A stretch of DNA of 6,983 nucleotides, from positions 1 through 6,983 of the forward strand of contig CAMPIG010000258.1 of assembly GCA_946886255.1 (NCBI GenBank), given 5' to 3'. Shown piece after piece: positions 1-5,867 of this stretch; the first letter of the stretch is position 1, and every line of letters starts with the position of its first letter. The position numbers and the translations under genes were made by a program. Under the pieces are notes generated by a model, which did not search any database, was not told where the DNA came from, and saw only the letters and a program-made list of their open reading frames with translations. The DNA is from an uncultured Cellvibrio sp. (GTDB lineage Bacteria > Pseudomonadota > Gammaproteobacteria > Pseudomonadales > Cellvibrionaceae).

Positions 1-2
1 AT

Positions 3-24
3 TTATGTGAACCCCTTCACATAA
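3..24. promoter_or_regulatory. CRP/Vfr-type (cAMP receptor protein) binding site
   Basis: A perfect inverted repeat has 9-bp arms (3-11 and 16-24) around a CCCC centre. Inside it lies TGTGA (6-10), a 6-bp spacer and TCACA (17-21), the exact core of the CRP/Vfr operator, with the A/T-rich flanks that family prefers. It lies about 45 bp upstream of the c-di-GMP aptamer, so it probably activates the fimbrial operon when cAMP is high. A hairpin terminator of an upstream gene is the alternative, but no T-tract follows the right arm. The core match is seen directly; the regulator is inferred. Confidence 0.72.
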
Positions 25-43
25 TTTGCAAAAAGCACATCCC

Positions 44-60
44 TTGACTAACCTCATAAT
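44..60 (+). promoter_or_regulatory. possible promoter elements (unresolved)
   Basis: CATAAT at 55-60 matches the sigma70 -10 consensus at 5 of 6 positions. TTGACT at 44-49 resembles a -35 box but is only 5 bp away, so the two cannot work together. A start from CATAAT would lie near base 67, giving an unusual CRP centre of about -53.5 and trimming the proposed riboswitch P1 (59-63). A CRP site at -41.5 would instead put the start near 55, with a poor -10. The true start is therefore unclear; only the presence of a promoter between the CRP site and the aptamer is likely. Confidence 0.3.
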
Positions 61-158
61 GAGCTACGAAAAAGGCAAACCCGTCGAAAGGCGGGGACGC
101 AAAGTCACCGGCCTAAGGGGAATTCATCTCTATGGCAGCGGGATCGCCGACATCTCAT
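59..158 (+). ncRNA. cyclic di-GMP class I riboswitch aptamer (GEMM-I)
   Basis: The conserved GEMM-I blocks occur in order: GGCAAAC (74-80), GGGACGCAAAG (94-104), GGCCTAAG (110-117) and TATGGCAGCGGG (131-142). P2 is 80-85 paired with 90-95 and capped by a GAAA tetraloop (86-89). P3 carries the 11-nt receptor halves CCTAAG (112-117) and TATGG (131-135) that dock this tetraloop. P1 can form between ATGAG (59-63) and CTCAT (154-158). By alignment to the V. cholerae Vc2 RNA from memory, the ligand-contacting G20, A47 and C92 correspond to G74, A101 and C147. A guanine at the first position favours c-di-GMP over cGAMP. It sits in the leader of the putative fimbrial operon and should couple it to c-di-GMP. 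Confidence 0.95.
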
Positions 159-167
159 GCGATTTTT
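141..167 (+). terminator. weak terminator-like hairpin of the riboswitch expression platform
   Basis: ATCGC (143-147) pairs with GCGAT (159-163), extendable by two G-U pairs (141-142 with 164-165), followed by the T-run 163-167. The 5' arm includes C147, the predicted ligand contact, and the loop holds the 3' strand of aptamer P1 (154-158). Hairpin and folded aptamer therefore exclude each other. If it terminates, c-di-GMP would turn the operon on. The stem is only 5 bp and the T-run is partly consumed by pairing, so real termination is uncertain. Confidence 0.35.
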
Positions 168-231
168 CCTGACATACTTCACTTGTCGTTCGCATCATGT
201 GTTTTCGGATCCTCGGTTTATCCAACTATTA

Positions 232-252
232 CCCAAAGCTAAAAGCTTTGGG
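232..252 (+). promoter_or_regulatory. strong 5'-UTR hairpin before the first subunit gene
   Basis: CCCAAAGCT (232-240) and AGCTTTGGG (244-252) form a perfect 9-bp stem with a 3-nt loop, 22 bases before the ATG at 275. Only CTTGT follows, so it is a poor intrinsic terminator. The CCCAAA of its left arm recurs at 270-275, covering the first base of the start codon. The right-arm TTTGGG (247-252) could thus pair with either copy, giving an open or a start-occluding fold. It may be part of the riboswitch expression platform or an mRNA-stabilising element. Confidence 0.5.
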
Positions 253-274
253 CTTGTCAAAACGGGTGTCCCAA

Positions 275-835
275 ATGAAACTTCTGAACGCTTCCTTACT
301 TTCTGCCCTTTCCACGAAAAATTTTAATAAATTTGCGCTGGCTTCAATCGCCGTATTAGGAGTGCTGTGCGCATCTAACGGCTTCGCTGCCCCGGCAAGT
401 GACACTGCAACTACGACGGCTACGGTAGTAACACCCATTGCTATTGTTGATGCGCAAAACCTTAATTTTGGAGAATTTGCCGCCGGAACTGGTGGAACTG
501 TTGTATTAACCACAGGCGGGGCGGCCTCAGCCACCGGGGATGTTGTGTTAACCGGCGGCACTAGCACAGCGGCGCAATTCACAGTAACAGGTCAAACTGA
601 TGCCAGTTTTAGTATCGGAATTGCCGACGACGATCTGACCCATACTGACACTGTAACAACCATGGCGTTGGCAACTACGCATGATCTTGACGGCACATCA
701 GAGGATGACCCTGCCTCCGGCACGCTGACATTGGGCACTCAAACCATTTATGTGGGAGGAACGCTGACAGTTACAAACGCCCAGACAACAGGAGTTTACT
801 CCGGCACGATAACCGCGACTGTCAATTACAACTAG
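275..835 (+). CDS. DUF4402 domain protein, putative major fimbrial subunit
   Basis: A 186-residue secreted protein. The ATG at 275 is preferred over an upstream in-frame ATG at 197, because it directly precedes a signal sequence and keeps the 232-252 hairpin untranslated; its ribosome site is weak (GGGT at 264-267). The signal peptide is about residues 1-38, with cleavage after NGFA. The mature part has no cysteine. Residues ~45-60 (Thr/Ala/Val/Ile alternation) resemble a donor-strand extension. The DUF4402 body begins at NLNFGEF (62-68), with a GTGGTVVL strand and the VGGTLTV element near 160. The C-terminus has Gly173, 14 residues from the end, and a penultimate Tyr185, the assembly signature of chaperone-usher pilins. 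As first gene after the riboswitch it is probably the major fibre subunit. DUF4402 membership is from pattern recognition and the subunit role is inferred from the downstream chaperone and usher. Confidence 0.85.
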   Translation: MKLLNASLLSALSTKNFNKFALASIAVLGVLCASNGFAAPASDTATTTATVVTPIAIVDAQNLNFGEFAAGTGGTVVLTTGGAASATGDVVLTGGTSTAAQFTVTGQTDASFSIGIADDDLTHTDTVTTMALATTHDLDGTSEDDPASGTLTLGTQTIYVGGTLTVTNAQTTGVYSGTITATVNYN

Positions 836-887
836 CCGCCGGTACAGACCCCTTTAAATGGGTAGTAATCCCTGTAAAGCCCGGTGG

Positions 888-920
888 GGCGAAGCTATGG
901 AATTTTTCAGCGGCTTCGCC
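888..920 (+). promoter_or_regulatory. inverted repeat enclosing the ribosome site and start codon of the second subunit gene
   Basis: GGCGAAGC (888-895) and GCTTCGCC (913-920) are perfect 8-bp complements, extendable by two G-U pairs (886-887 with 921-922). The left arm overlaps the likely ribosome-binding GGGGCGA and the ATG at 897 lies in the 17-nt loop. This can lower translation of the second gene relative to the first, or act as an intercistronic stability or attenuation hairpin. A smaller GCCC/GGGC stem (879-882 with 887-890) competes with it. The pairing is seen; the function is inferred. Confidence 0.55.
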
Positions 921-1373
921 TTTCTCACAGCCTCCGTAGCGGTAATTACCACTGTATGTATGTGTAATGCTTTTGCTGAAAGAGCAACTGCCTCTGCCGA
1001 AGCAATGATTGTGGAACCCGTTACGGTTGGCGGCGATCTGGAGATCTGGACGACGAGTTCATTTGTCAGCGGCATGATCGGTGATCTCGTCATACGTATC
1101 CCCGCAGCTGGCCTCATAACGGCCACAATCCAGGATGAAAGCGCTGAACCGATTATTTCTTCGTCGCATGCGGAACTGTCTACTAACAACCTTGAGTACG
1201 TCATCTCTGCATGGCAAACCCAACGGCTAACTGATTGTGCAGGCGCTACGTGCGGCTCAGAGACAGCGACTGGCATGCTTGCTGGTAACCCTGTCAGTAA
1301 CATCAATATAAGTACCAGCGATGCGAGCCCGACAAATCCCACCAGCATCAATGTCATCATCACCTACAATTGA
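897..1373 (+). CDS. putative minor fimbrial subunit (DUF4402-like)
   Basis: A 158-residue secreted protein. The ATG at 897 is chosen over an in-frame ATG at 858, because it has a GGGGCGA ribosome site just upstream and starts a signal peptide (residues 1-27, cleavage after NAFA). Residues ~30-43 (ATASAEAMIVEPVTV) align with the presumed donor strand of the first subunit. The body is beta-rich but lacks the clear FG-F and VGGTL elements of its neighbours. Cys114 and Cys119 could form a small disulfide loop. The C-terminus keeps the penultimate Tyr (INVIITYN), but Pro replaces Gly at position -14. It lies 61 bp after the major subunit and 24 bp before the third subunit, clearly in one operon. 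A minor, adaptor or terminating subunit is likely. Family assignment is tentative, as it rests on context and terminal motifs. Confidence 0.72.
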   Translation: MEFFSGFAFLTASVAVITTVCMCNAFAERATASAEAMIVEPVTVGGDLEIWTTSSFVSGMIGDLVIRIPAAGLITATIQDESAEPIISSSHAELSTNNLEYVISAWQTQRLTDCAGATCGSETATGMLAGNPVSNINISTSDASPTNPTSINVIITYN

Positions 1374-1397
1374 TGTCCGATTGAGTTGGAGATAACA

Positions 1398-1856
1398 ATG
1401 AAACGCTTTTTGGCAATCGCGATGGCTATTTGTTCGGCACTATCGATTAGCACCTACAGCGCCGACATCAATATCACTAATAGCAGCTCATTAGCATTTG
1501 GCAGTTTTGCGGCTGGCAGTGGTGGCACGGTTACCGTAAGTCCCGCTGGTGTATGTAGCGCTAGCGGCGACGTGATCATTGTTATATTAAATTGCGCCGC
1601 CGCAGAATTTACGATCACTGGCGACCCCAATACCACTTACTTCATCGATTTGCCTGCCGATAATTTTGCAACCCTAAGTGGACCCGGCAGCGACATGATC
1701 ATCACCCATTTCACCAGCAACCCCGCCGGAGCGGACGGACAGTTAAGTGCAGGCGGAACACAAAACCTATCGGTGGGCGGAACTCTTAGTGTGGGTAATA
1801 ACCAAGCTGCTGGCAGTTATTCAGGAAGCTTCACGGTGATCGTGGACTACAATTAA
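1398..1856 (+). CDS. DUF4402 domain protein, putative tip or minor fimbrial subunit
   Basis: A 152-residue secreted protein. The ATG at 1398 has a good ribosome site (TTGGAGA, 1386-1392); the in-frame TTG at 1386 is part of that site and is rejected. The signal peptide is residues 1-22 (cleavage after TYSA). The mature chain reaches the DUF4402 strand SLAFGSF (31-37) after only about 8 residues. It therefore lacks the ~15-residue extension seen in the first subunit. GSGGTVTV (40-47), the VGGTLSV element (127-133) and the C-terminal tail with Gly139 at -14 and Tyr151 penultimate closely match the first subunit. Cys53 and Cys66 flank the second and third strands and probably form a disulfide. 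Missing the donor strand, it could accept but not donate a strand, which fits a tip position. The paralogy is clear; the tip role is inference. Confidence 0.83.
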   Translation: MKRFLAIAMAICSALSISTYSADINITNSSSLAFGSFAAGSGGTVTVSPAGVCSASGDVIIVILNCAAAEFTITGDPNTTYFIDLPADNFATLSGPGSDMIITHFTSNPAGADGQLSAGGTQNLSVGGTLSVGNNQAAGSYSGSFTVIVDYN

Positions 1857-1959
1857 TTGAAGCAGCCTGTAGCCGTTCCATATTGCGTTTTCTGGTCAAC
1901 AGGAGTTCTACCGGACATCGCGCGGAGCACATCGAATTTTCAAACGGAATGACCGCATA

Positions 1960-2817
1960 ATGATTAATGAAATTTGTTCAACAGCAATCAAAATTTCCCC
2001 CTATCGTCGGGTGTTAATTGCCATCTCATTTTTATTAGGCACAGCCCCTGCATTTGCTGAACTCATGTTATACCCGACACGCATTGTCATCGAAGGCAAT
2101 CAACGCTCCGCACAAATTCAATTAATCAACAACGGTACCGAGAGCAGGACTTACCGGATTGCTTTGGTAAACCGACGCATGAACGAAACCGGAAGTTTCA
2201 TCGATATTAATGAGCCGCTTCCTGGAGAACTTTTTGCGGATGATATGCTGCGTTTCTCTCCACGGCAGGTCACGCTAGCACCTGGGACAGGGCAAACAGT
2301 ACGCGTTATGGTGCGCAAGCCTTCCAATCTGCCAGCGGGCGAATACCGCTCTCACCTGCTCTTTTCGCAGCAACCTGAGACCTCAGGCCACAACAGTGTG
2401 GAAACACGCAAGGACCGTAATAAAGGAATCGGCGTGATGATCACCGCATTGATCGGCGCTTCCGTCCCGGTGATTGTTCGCCATGGCAAGCTTGACGCAG
2501 AGGTAAAACTAACCCACCTGGAGTTGCAACAACCAGAACAAGCGCCATCCCTGGCGCTGTGGATGGAACGTAGCGGTGAACGTTCGGTTTATGGCGATCT
2601 GGCAGTTACCTTTACCCCGCAAGGTGGCCCAGAGACGGTTATTGCGCGCGCCAACGGGGTTGCCGTCTACTCACCAAACCTTGTGCGCAGAGCACGACTT
2701 GCTCTCAAATCTCCAAGTGAAAAACCTCTGGCAAATGGCGTTTTGCGCGTGACATATCAGGAACCAGCGGAGGCGGGAGGAAAGCTGCTCGCAGAGGCGG
2801 CACTACAGGTTCATTGA
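1960..2817 (+). CDS. periplasmic PapD-like fimbrial chaperone
   Basis: A 285-residue secreted protein. The ATG at 1960 follows a GGAA ribosome site at 1946-1949. The signal peptide is residues 1-33 (cleavage after PAFA). The mature N-terminus ELMLYPTRIVIEG matches strand A1 of PapD-type chaperones, with Arg41 in the position of the subunit-anchoring basic residue. The core signature follows: FSPRQVTLAPGTGQTVRV (99-116) and LPAGEYRSHLLF (124-135). Next are a Lys/Arg-rich segment and an alternating hydrophobic G1-like strand (about 157-173) that would complete subunit folds, then a second beta domain (about 175-285). It should bind subunits in the periplasm, prevent aggregation and deliver them to the usher encoded just downstream. 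It lies 103 bp after the third subunit, with no terminator seen. The chaperone call is secure; its specificity for these subunits is inferred. Confidence 0.9.
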   Translation: MINEICSTAIKISPYRRVLIAISFLLGTAPAFAELMLYPTRIVIEGNQRSAQIQLINNGTESRTYRIALVNRRMNETGSFIDINEPLPGELFADDMLRFSPRQVTLAPGTGQTVRVMVRKPSNLPAGEYRSHLLFSQQPETSGHNSVETRKDRNKGIGVMITALIGASVPVIVRHGKLDAEVKLTHLELQQPEQAPSLALWMERSGERSVYGDLAVTFTPQGGPETVIARANGVAVYSPNLVRRARLALKSPSEKPLANGVLRVTYQEPAEAGGKLLAEAALQVH

Positions 2818-2860
2818 AACCTTGGGCATAGGCCTGACCTCCGTGGATAACCTCACTCAC

Positions 2861-5461
2861 ATGTGCAAGCGAACCTGGCTCGCTTTAGGGTTGATATTAC
2901 TGATCTACGCCGGACCATTACCTGCCCAGGAACCGGAGCTGAATCTGCTTCTGTTGGAAGTACGACTGGATCAAACTCTGCTTTCCAGCACTATTCCCGC
3001 CTATGACCTCGGCCCCCATACACTACTACCATTGGGCGAATTAGCACGCGTACTCAGTATCGCAATTCAGACTCAACCAGCTACCGGCACCGCCAGTGGT
3101 TTTATCTTGAATAAAGAGCGTGGATTCAGCCTCAGCCTGGATGATGGCCGGGTGACGCGCGCGGGCGTTACCGAGAGTTTCGATCCAGCACTGGTATTGG
3201 TAGAACCAGATGATTTGTATGTAGCCCTGTCCCTATTGGAACGCTGGTTACCAATCGAACTCGACGTGGAACGCTCCAGTCTGATTTTACGTGTTCATCC
3301 ACTCGAAACCTTACCCTTGCAAGCACGTCTCATGCGCGCCGATATTGGCGAAAAAATAAGCGGGCGAGTTACAGGTGAAGATCCTATTTATCCATTCGTA
3401 GATCTACCGTATCGCTTATGGAGTCCACCTTTTATTGACCAGAGTTTGTTCTCTGAATACCGTAAAAATGATGAAATCGCTGAATTCAACAGCCGTTATA
3501 CCGCCCATATCACCGGCGACTTACTCGGCCTGGAGTCATCAATTTATGTCAGTCAGGATACTCAGGACGCATCACAAGATCTGCGCGTCACGTTGGGGCG
3601 CCACGATCCGGACGCAAACCTGCTGGGCCCACTGCACGCCCGCACCTACCAATTCGGCAGCCTCTCGGCCACCAGCGTAGAGAATATTACACGCGGCATG
3701 CCAGGCCATGGCGCACATGTGAGTAATCGGCCTTTGACCCAACCAACCCAGTTTGACCGCCAAACCTTTGAGGGCAATTTAACGCCGGGTTGGGATGTTG
3801 AACTCTTTTATAACGATGCTTTGGTAGGCTTTCAGCAACCTAATCCCGAAGGTCAATATCGTTTTGAGGACCTCCCCCTCAGCTACGGCCGCAATGACTT
3901 TAAATTGGTATTTCATGGACCTCTGGGCCAAACCCGGGTTGAGCAATACAGCTATTCTCTGGCGGAATCCATGGTGCAGCCGGGAGAATTTCAATATCAG
4001 CTGCTTGAGCATCGTGATGAGGATGGCTTAACCCGCTCCATCGCACAGTTCGATGTTGGCCTCAGCCGCTCACTGTCCGCCAACGCTGGTTTTATCAGAG
4101 CTCCCGTTGCAGGAATTGAACATCAATATGCCACGGCTGGGTTGCGCACCTTCTGGCAATCACTCAGTCTCAGCGCCGACCGGACAATAGACCAAGACGG
4201 TGGCTCACTCACCCAATTCGGATTGAAAACCAGAATCTCCGGTGTGGCCCTGGATGCTAACCGGATTTACCTGAGGGAATTCTATAGCGACATCTTCCGC
4301 GACTTTGATGATCCAGTTATCACCCGCGATACGCTGCGACTCAGCGGTGGTCTTCCGGTCGCACGCGCCCGCTTGCCCGTCACCGTTGAAGCCCTTTGGG
4401 ACGAACATGAATCCGGTCGCGTTGACAATGAATTTAGCGCGCGGATCTCTGCCTACGTCTATCGCACCGCATTGACCAACACATTCAATTGGCGCACTTA
4501 TGATGACATTGAGGATGCCTTCGGAACACTGCAGATCAGTCGTCGCGTTCGGGATATGAGCTTACGAGGACAAGTTAGTTATGATCTGGGGTCTGATGCG
4601 CAAGTCTCGATTGTGGCGCTCGCGGCCGATAAGTTTCTCGGAGACGGCTACCGTTTGACATTAGGAGTAGCCCGTGACTTGAAGATTCCTGAAACCCGCT
4701 ACTCCGCTGGTTTTACCAAAAGTCTCGGCCAATATGGCCTGGGAGCAAATGCGAGTTATGTGGATACGGGAGAGATTGCCCTCAGCCTGCAGCTGCTTCT
4801 CGCCCTGGGGCGAGACTCAGTGCGCTCCAACTGGCTGCTCGACGCTCGACCTATGGCCAATACTGGCGCGGCCTCAATACGCATGTTCCTCGATGATAAC
4901 AATAATGGCCTAATGGACGCTGGTGAAGATCCTCTGCAAGGCGTCGGCTTTACGGTAAATGGTGGCAGACATCCAGCTCGTACAGATGCAGCGGGCATTA
5001 CTCATATCGACCACCTGCCGGTAAAACAACACGTTAACATCGGCGTGGATATCGGCACACTGGAAGATCCTCAATGGGCGCCGGCGCTCGCGGGCCGTAG
5101 TCTGGTACCGCGCCCTGGACGGGTTGCCGAATTGGATTTTCCTGTACAACTAACCACCGAAATAGACGGAACGGTGTATTTATACGAGGACAACGTTACG
5201 CGTGGAATGGGAGGCCTGGAACTGGAATTGCTGGATGACAAATATAACGTGATAGCTCAAACCACTAGCAGTTGGGATGGCTTCTACATCATTCCAGGAA
5301 TAATCGCGGGAGAATATTGGTTGCGGGTTTCACCGAAACAATTGCAACGGCTTGGGCTTAACGATACCGGTACCCGAGTAGTGGTAGTCGTTGGCGATGG
5401 TGAATTCATCAACGGGATTGATCTATTAGTCACAACCAAAGCTAATACGCTTCAGCCATAG
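2861..5461 (+). CDS. outer-membrane usher-like protein with SdrD/carboxypeptidase-regulatory-like tail
   Basis: An 866-residue protein predicted to be the secretion pore for the subunits. The ATG at 2861 directly precedes a signal peptide (residues 1-22, cleavage after PLPA). In-frame TTG 2822 and GTG 2843 would add a polar extension and are less likely. Residues ~25-150 form an N-terminal domain (LEVRLD, LLPLGELARVL, DDLYVALSLLERWLP) unlike the disulfide-containing FimD N-domain. Long alternating beta strands suggest a barrel, interrupted by a plug-like segment (~299-367) with WDVELFYNDALVGF, GQYRFEDLPLSYGRNDF and VFHGPLGQ, which resembles usher middle domains. The tail has an SdrD-like domain with an EF-hand-like acidic loop (about 676-689, DDNNNG..D.GED) and a carboxypeptidase-regulatory-like beta domain (~766-825). 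The mature chain has no cysteines. It starts 43 bp after the chaperone gene. Databases may label such proteins only by the tail domain; the usher role is inferred from architecture and context. Confidence 0.82.
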   Translation: MCKRTWLALGLILLIYAGPLPAQEPELNLLLLEVRLDQTLLSSTIPAYDLGPHTLLPLGELARVLSIAIQTQPATGTASGFILNKERGFSLSLDDGRVTRAGVTESFDPALVLVEPDDLYVALSLLERWLPIELDVERSSLILRVHPLETLPLQARLMRADIGEKISGRVTGEDPIYPFVDLPYRLWSPPFIDQSLFSEYRKNDEIAEFNSRYTAHITGDLLGLESSIYVSQDTQDASQDLRVTLGRHDPDANLLGPLHARTYQFGSLSATSVENITRGMPGHGAHVSNRPLTQPTQFDRQTFEGNLTPGWDVELFYNDALVGFQQPNPEGQYRFEDLPLSYGRNDFKLVFHGPLGQTRVEQYSYSLAESMVQPGEFQYQLLEHRDEDGLTRSIAQFDVGLSRSLSANAGFIRAPVAGIEHQYATAGLRTFWQSLSLSADRTIDQDGGSLTQFGLKTRISGVALDANRIYLREFYSDIFRDFDDPVITRDTLRLSGGLPVARARLPVTVEALWDEHESGRVDNEFSARISAYVYRTALTNTFNWRTYDDIEDAFGTLQISRRVRDMSLRGQVSYDLGSDAQVSIVALAADKFLGDGYRLTLGVARDLKIPETRYSAGFTKSLGQYGLGANASYVDTGEIALSLQLLLALGRDSVRSNWLLDARPMANTGAASIRMFLDDNNNGLMDAGEDPLQGVGFTVNGGRHPARTDAAGITHIDHLPVKQHVNIGVDIGTLEDPQWAPALAGRSLVPRPGRVAELDFPVQLTTEIDGTVYLYEDNVTRGMGGLELELLDDKYNVIAQTTSSWDGFYIIPGIIAGEYWLRVSPKQLQRLGLNDTGTRVVVVVGDGEFINGIDLLVTTKANTLQP

Positions 5462-5489
5462 GTTCAACTATAGCCATAGGTTCGACTAT
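5454..5489 (+). repeat. 18-bp tandem direct duplication across the usher stop codon
   Basis: Bases 5454-5471 and 5472-5489 are adjacent 18-bp copies differing at one base (A5466 versus G5484). The first copy contains the last codons and TAG stop of the usher gene. As the unit is a multiple of three, the second copy repeats the stop in the same frame. It looks like a recent slippage duplication. Confidence 0.85.
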
Positions 5490-5790
5490 CACTTGTGAAT
5501 ATTTGCAGGTTGAAGCCACAGGATTCTTTCAATAACCCACTGAACTACGTAACACGAAATAACGCAAGCGATGCTACACTACAGGCAATTTTTCGGGATT
5601 TAAAAAAGTGCTACGGCGAACCTGACACAACCCCAAAAATGTAATATGGAATTGCTGTAAAAGATCATGAATATCTCACGAAAACGAATTTTCATAATGT
5701 GCTCGTTGAAATAGGAATAACCACTTGTAACCTTCTTGGCTGCCGCCTACCGTTTCATACAATCCGCATACCAAATTCCCTTAAGATGCC

Positions 5791-5814
5791 CATTCAGGTT
5801 TAACAGTCTGAATG
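5791..5814 (+). terminator. possible intrinsic terminator hairpin
   Basis: CATTCAG (5791-5797) pairs with CTGAATG (5808-5814). Three more inner pairs (two of them G-U) give a 10-bp stem with a TAAC tetraloop. A T-rich stretch follows (TTTTGTT at 5820-5826) but begins 5 bases after the stem. It is the best terminator candidate for the fimbrial operon, though 330 bp downstream of the usher stop and AT-rich. It could instead be an operator. Confidence 0.38.
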
Positions 5815-5821
5815 CTATGTT

Positions 5822-5850
5822 TTGTTGTGTAAATATTCTTGCAAGATAAA
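5822..5850 (+). promoter_or_regulatory. candidate promoter of the oxidoreductase operon
   Basis: TTGTTG (5822-5827) and GATAAA (5845-5850) are spaced 17 bp apart and match sigma70 boxes at 3 and 4 of 6 positions. The predicted start, near 5857, falls inside the palindrome at 5848-5867, as expected for repressor control. The boxes are weak, so this is tentative. Confidence 0.3.
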
Positions 5851-5867
5851 TGTAAACCGTTACATTT
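5848..5867. promoter_or_regulatory. operator-like palindrome upstream of the oxidoreductase genes
   Basis: AAATGTAA (5848-5855) and TTACATTT (5860-5867) are perfect 8-bp inverted arms around ACCG. It lies 94 bp before the start of the small subunit gene. The TGTAA-N4-TTACA core is 2 bp shorter in spacing than a CRP site and is not an FNR box. LacI-, GntR- or TetR-type repressors use comparable palindromes. The symmetry is seen; the regulator is unknown. Confidence 0.5.

Noticed and set aside
74..74. Riboswitch as a cGAMP-selective GEMM-Ib variant
   Set aside because: The base aligned with the discriminating position G20 is G (74); the A at 73 aligns one position earlier. The alignment was done by eye, so a covariance model should confirm it.
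197..274. Upstream in-frame ATG extending the first subunit by 26 residues
   Set aside because: The extension would put a non-signal-like segment before the real signal peptide and translate the strong 232-252 hairpin; the ATG at 275 fits a secreted protein.
854..1363. 169-codon minus-strand ORF opposite the second subunit
   Set aside because: It mirrors almost the whole second subunit gene; the + strand reading has a signal peptide, a ribosome site and the pilin-type C-terminus.
1949..1960. Three-codon ORF (ATG ACC GCA TAA) overlapping the chaperone start by one base
   Set aside because: The GGAA is adjacent to this ATG, too close for ribosome binding, and such tiny ORFs are common by chance.
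5667..5714. 15-codon ORF that looks like the start of a signal peptide
   Set aside because: No ribosome site, immediate stop and no continuation of coding character; more likely chance than a pseudogene.
5848..5867. Reading the palindrome as a second CRP site
   Set aside because: The TGTAA/TTACA half-sites are separated by 4 bp, not the 6 bp required by CRP, and the central G of TGTGA is replaced by A.
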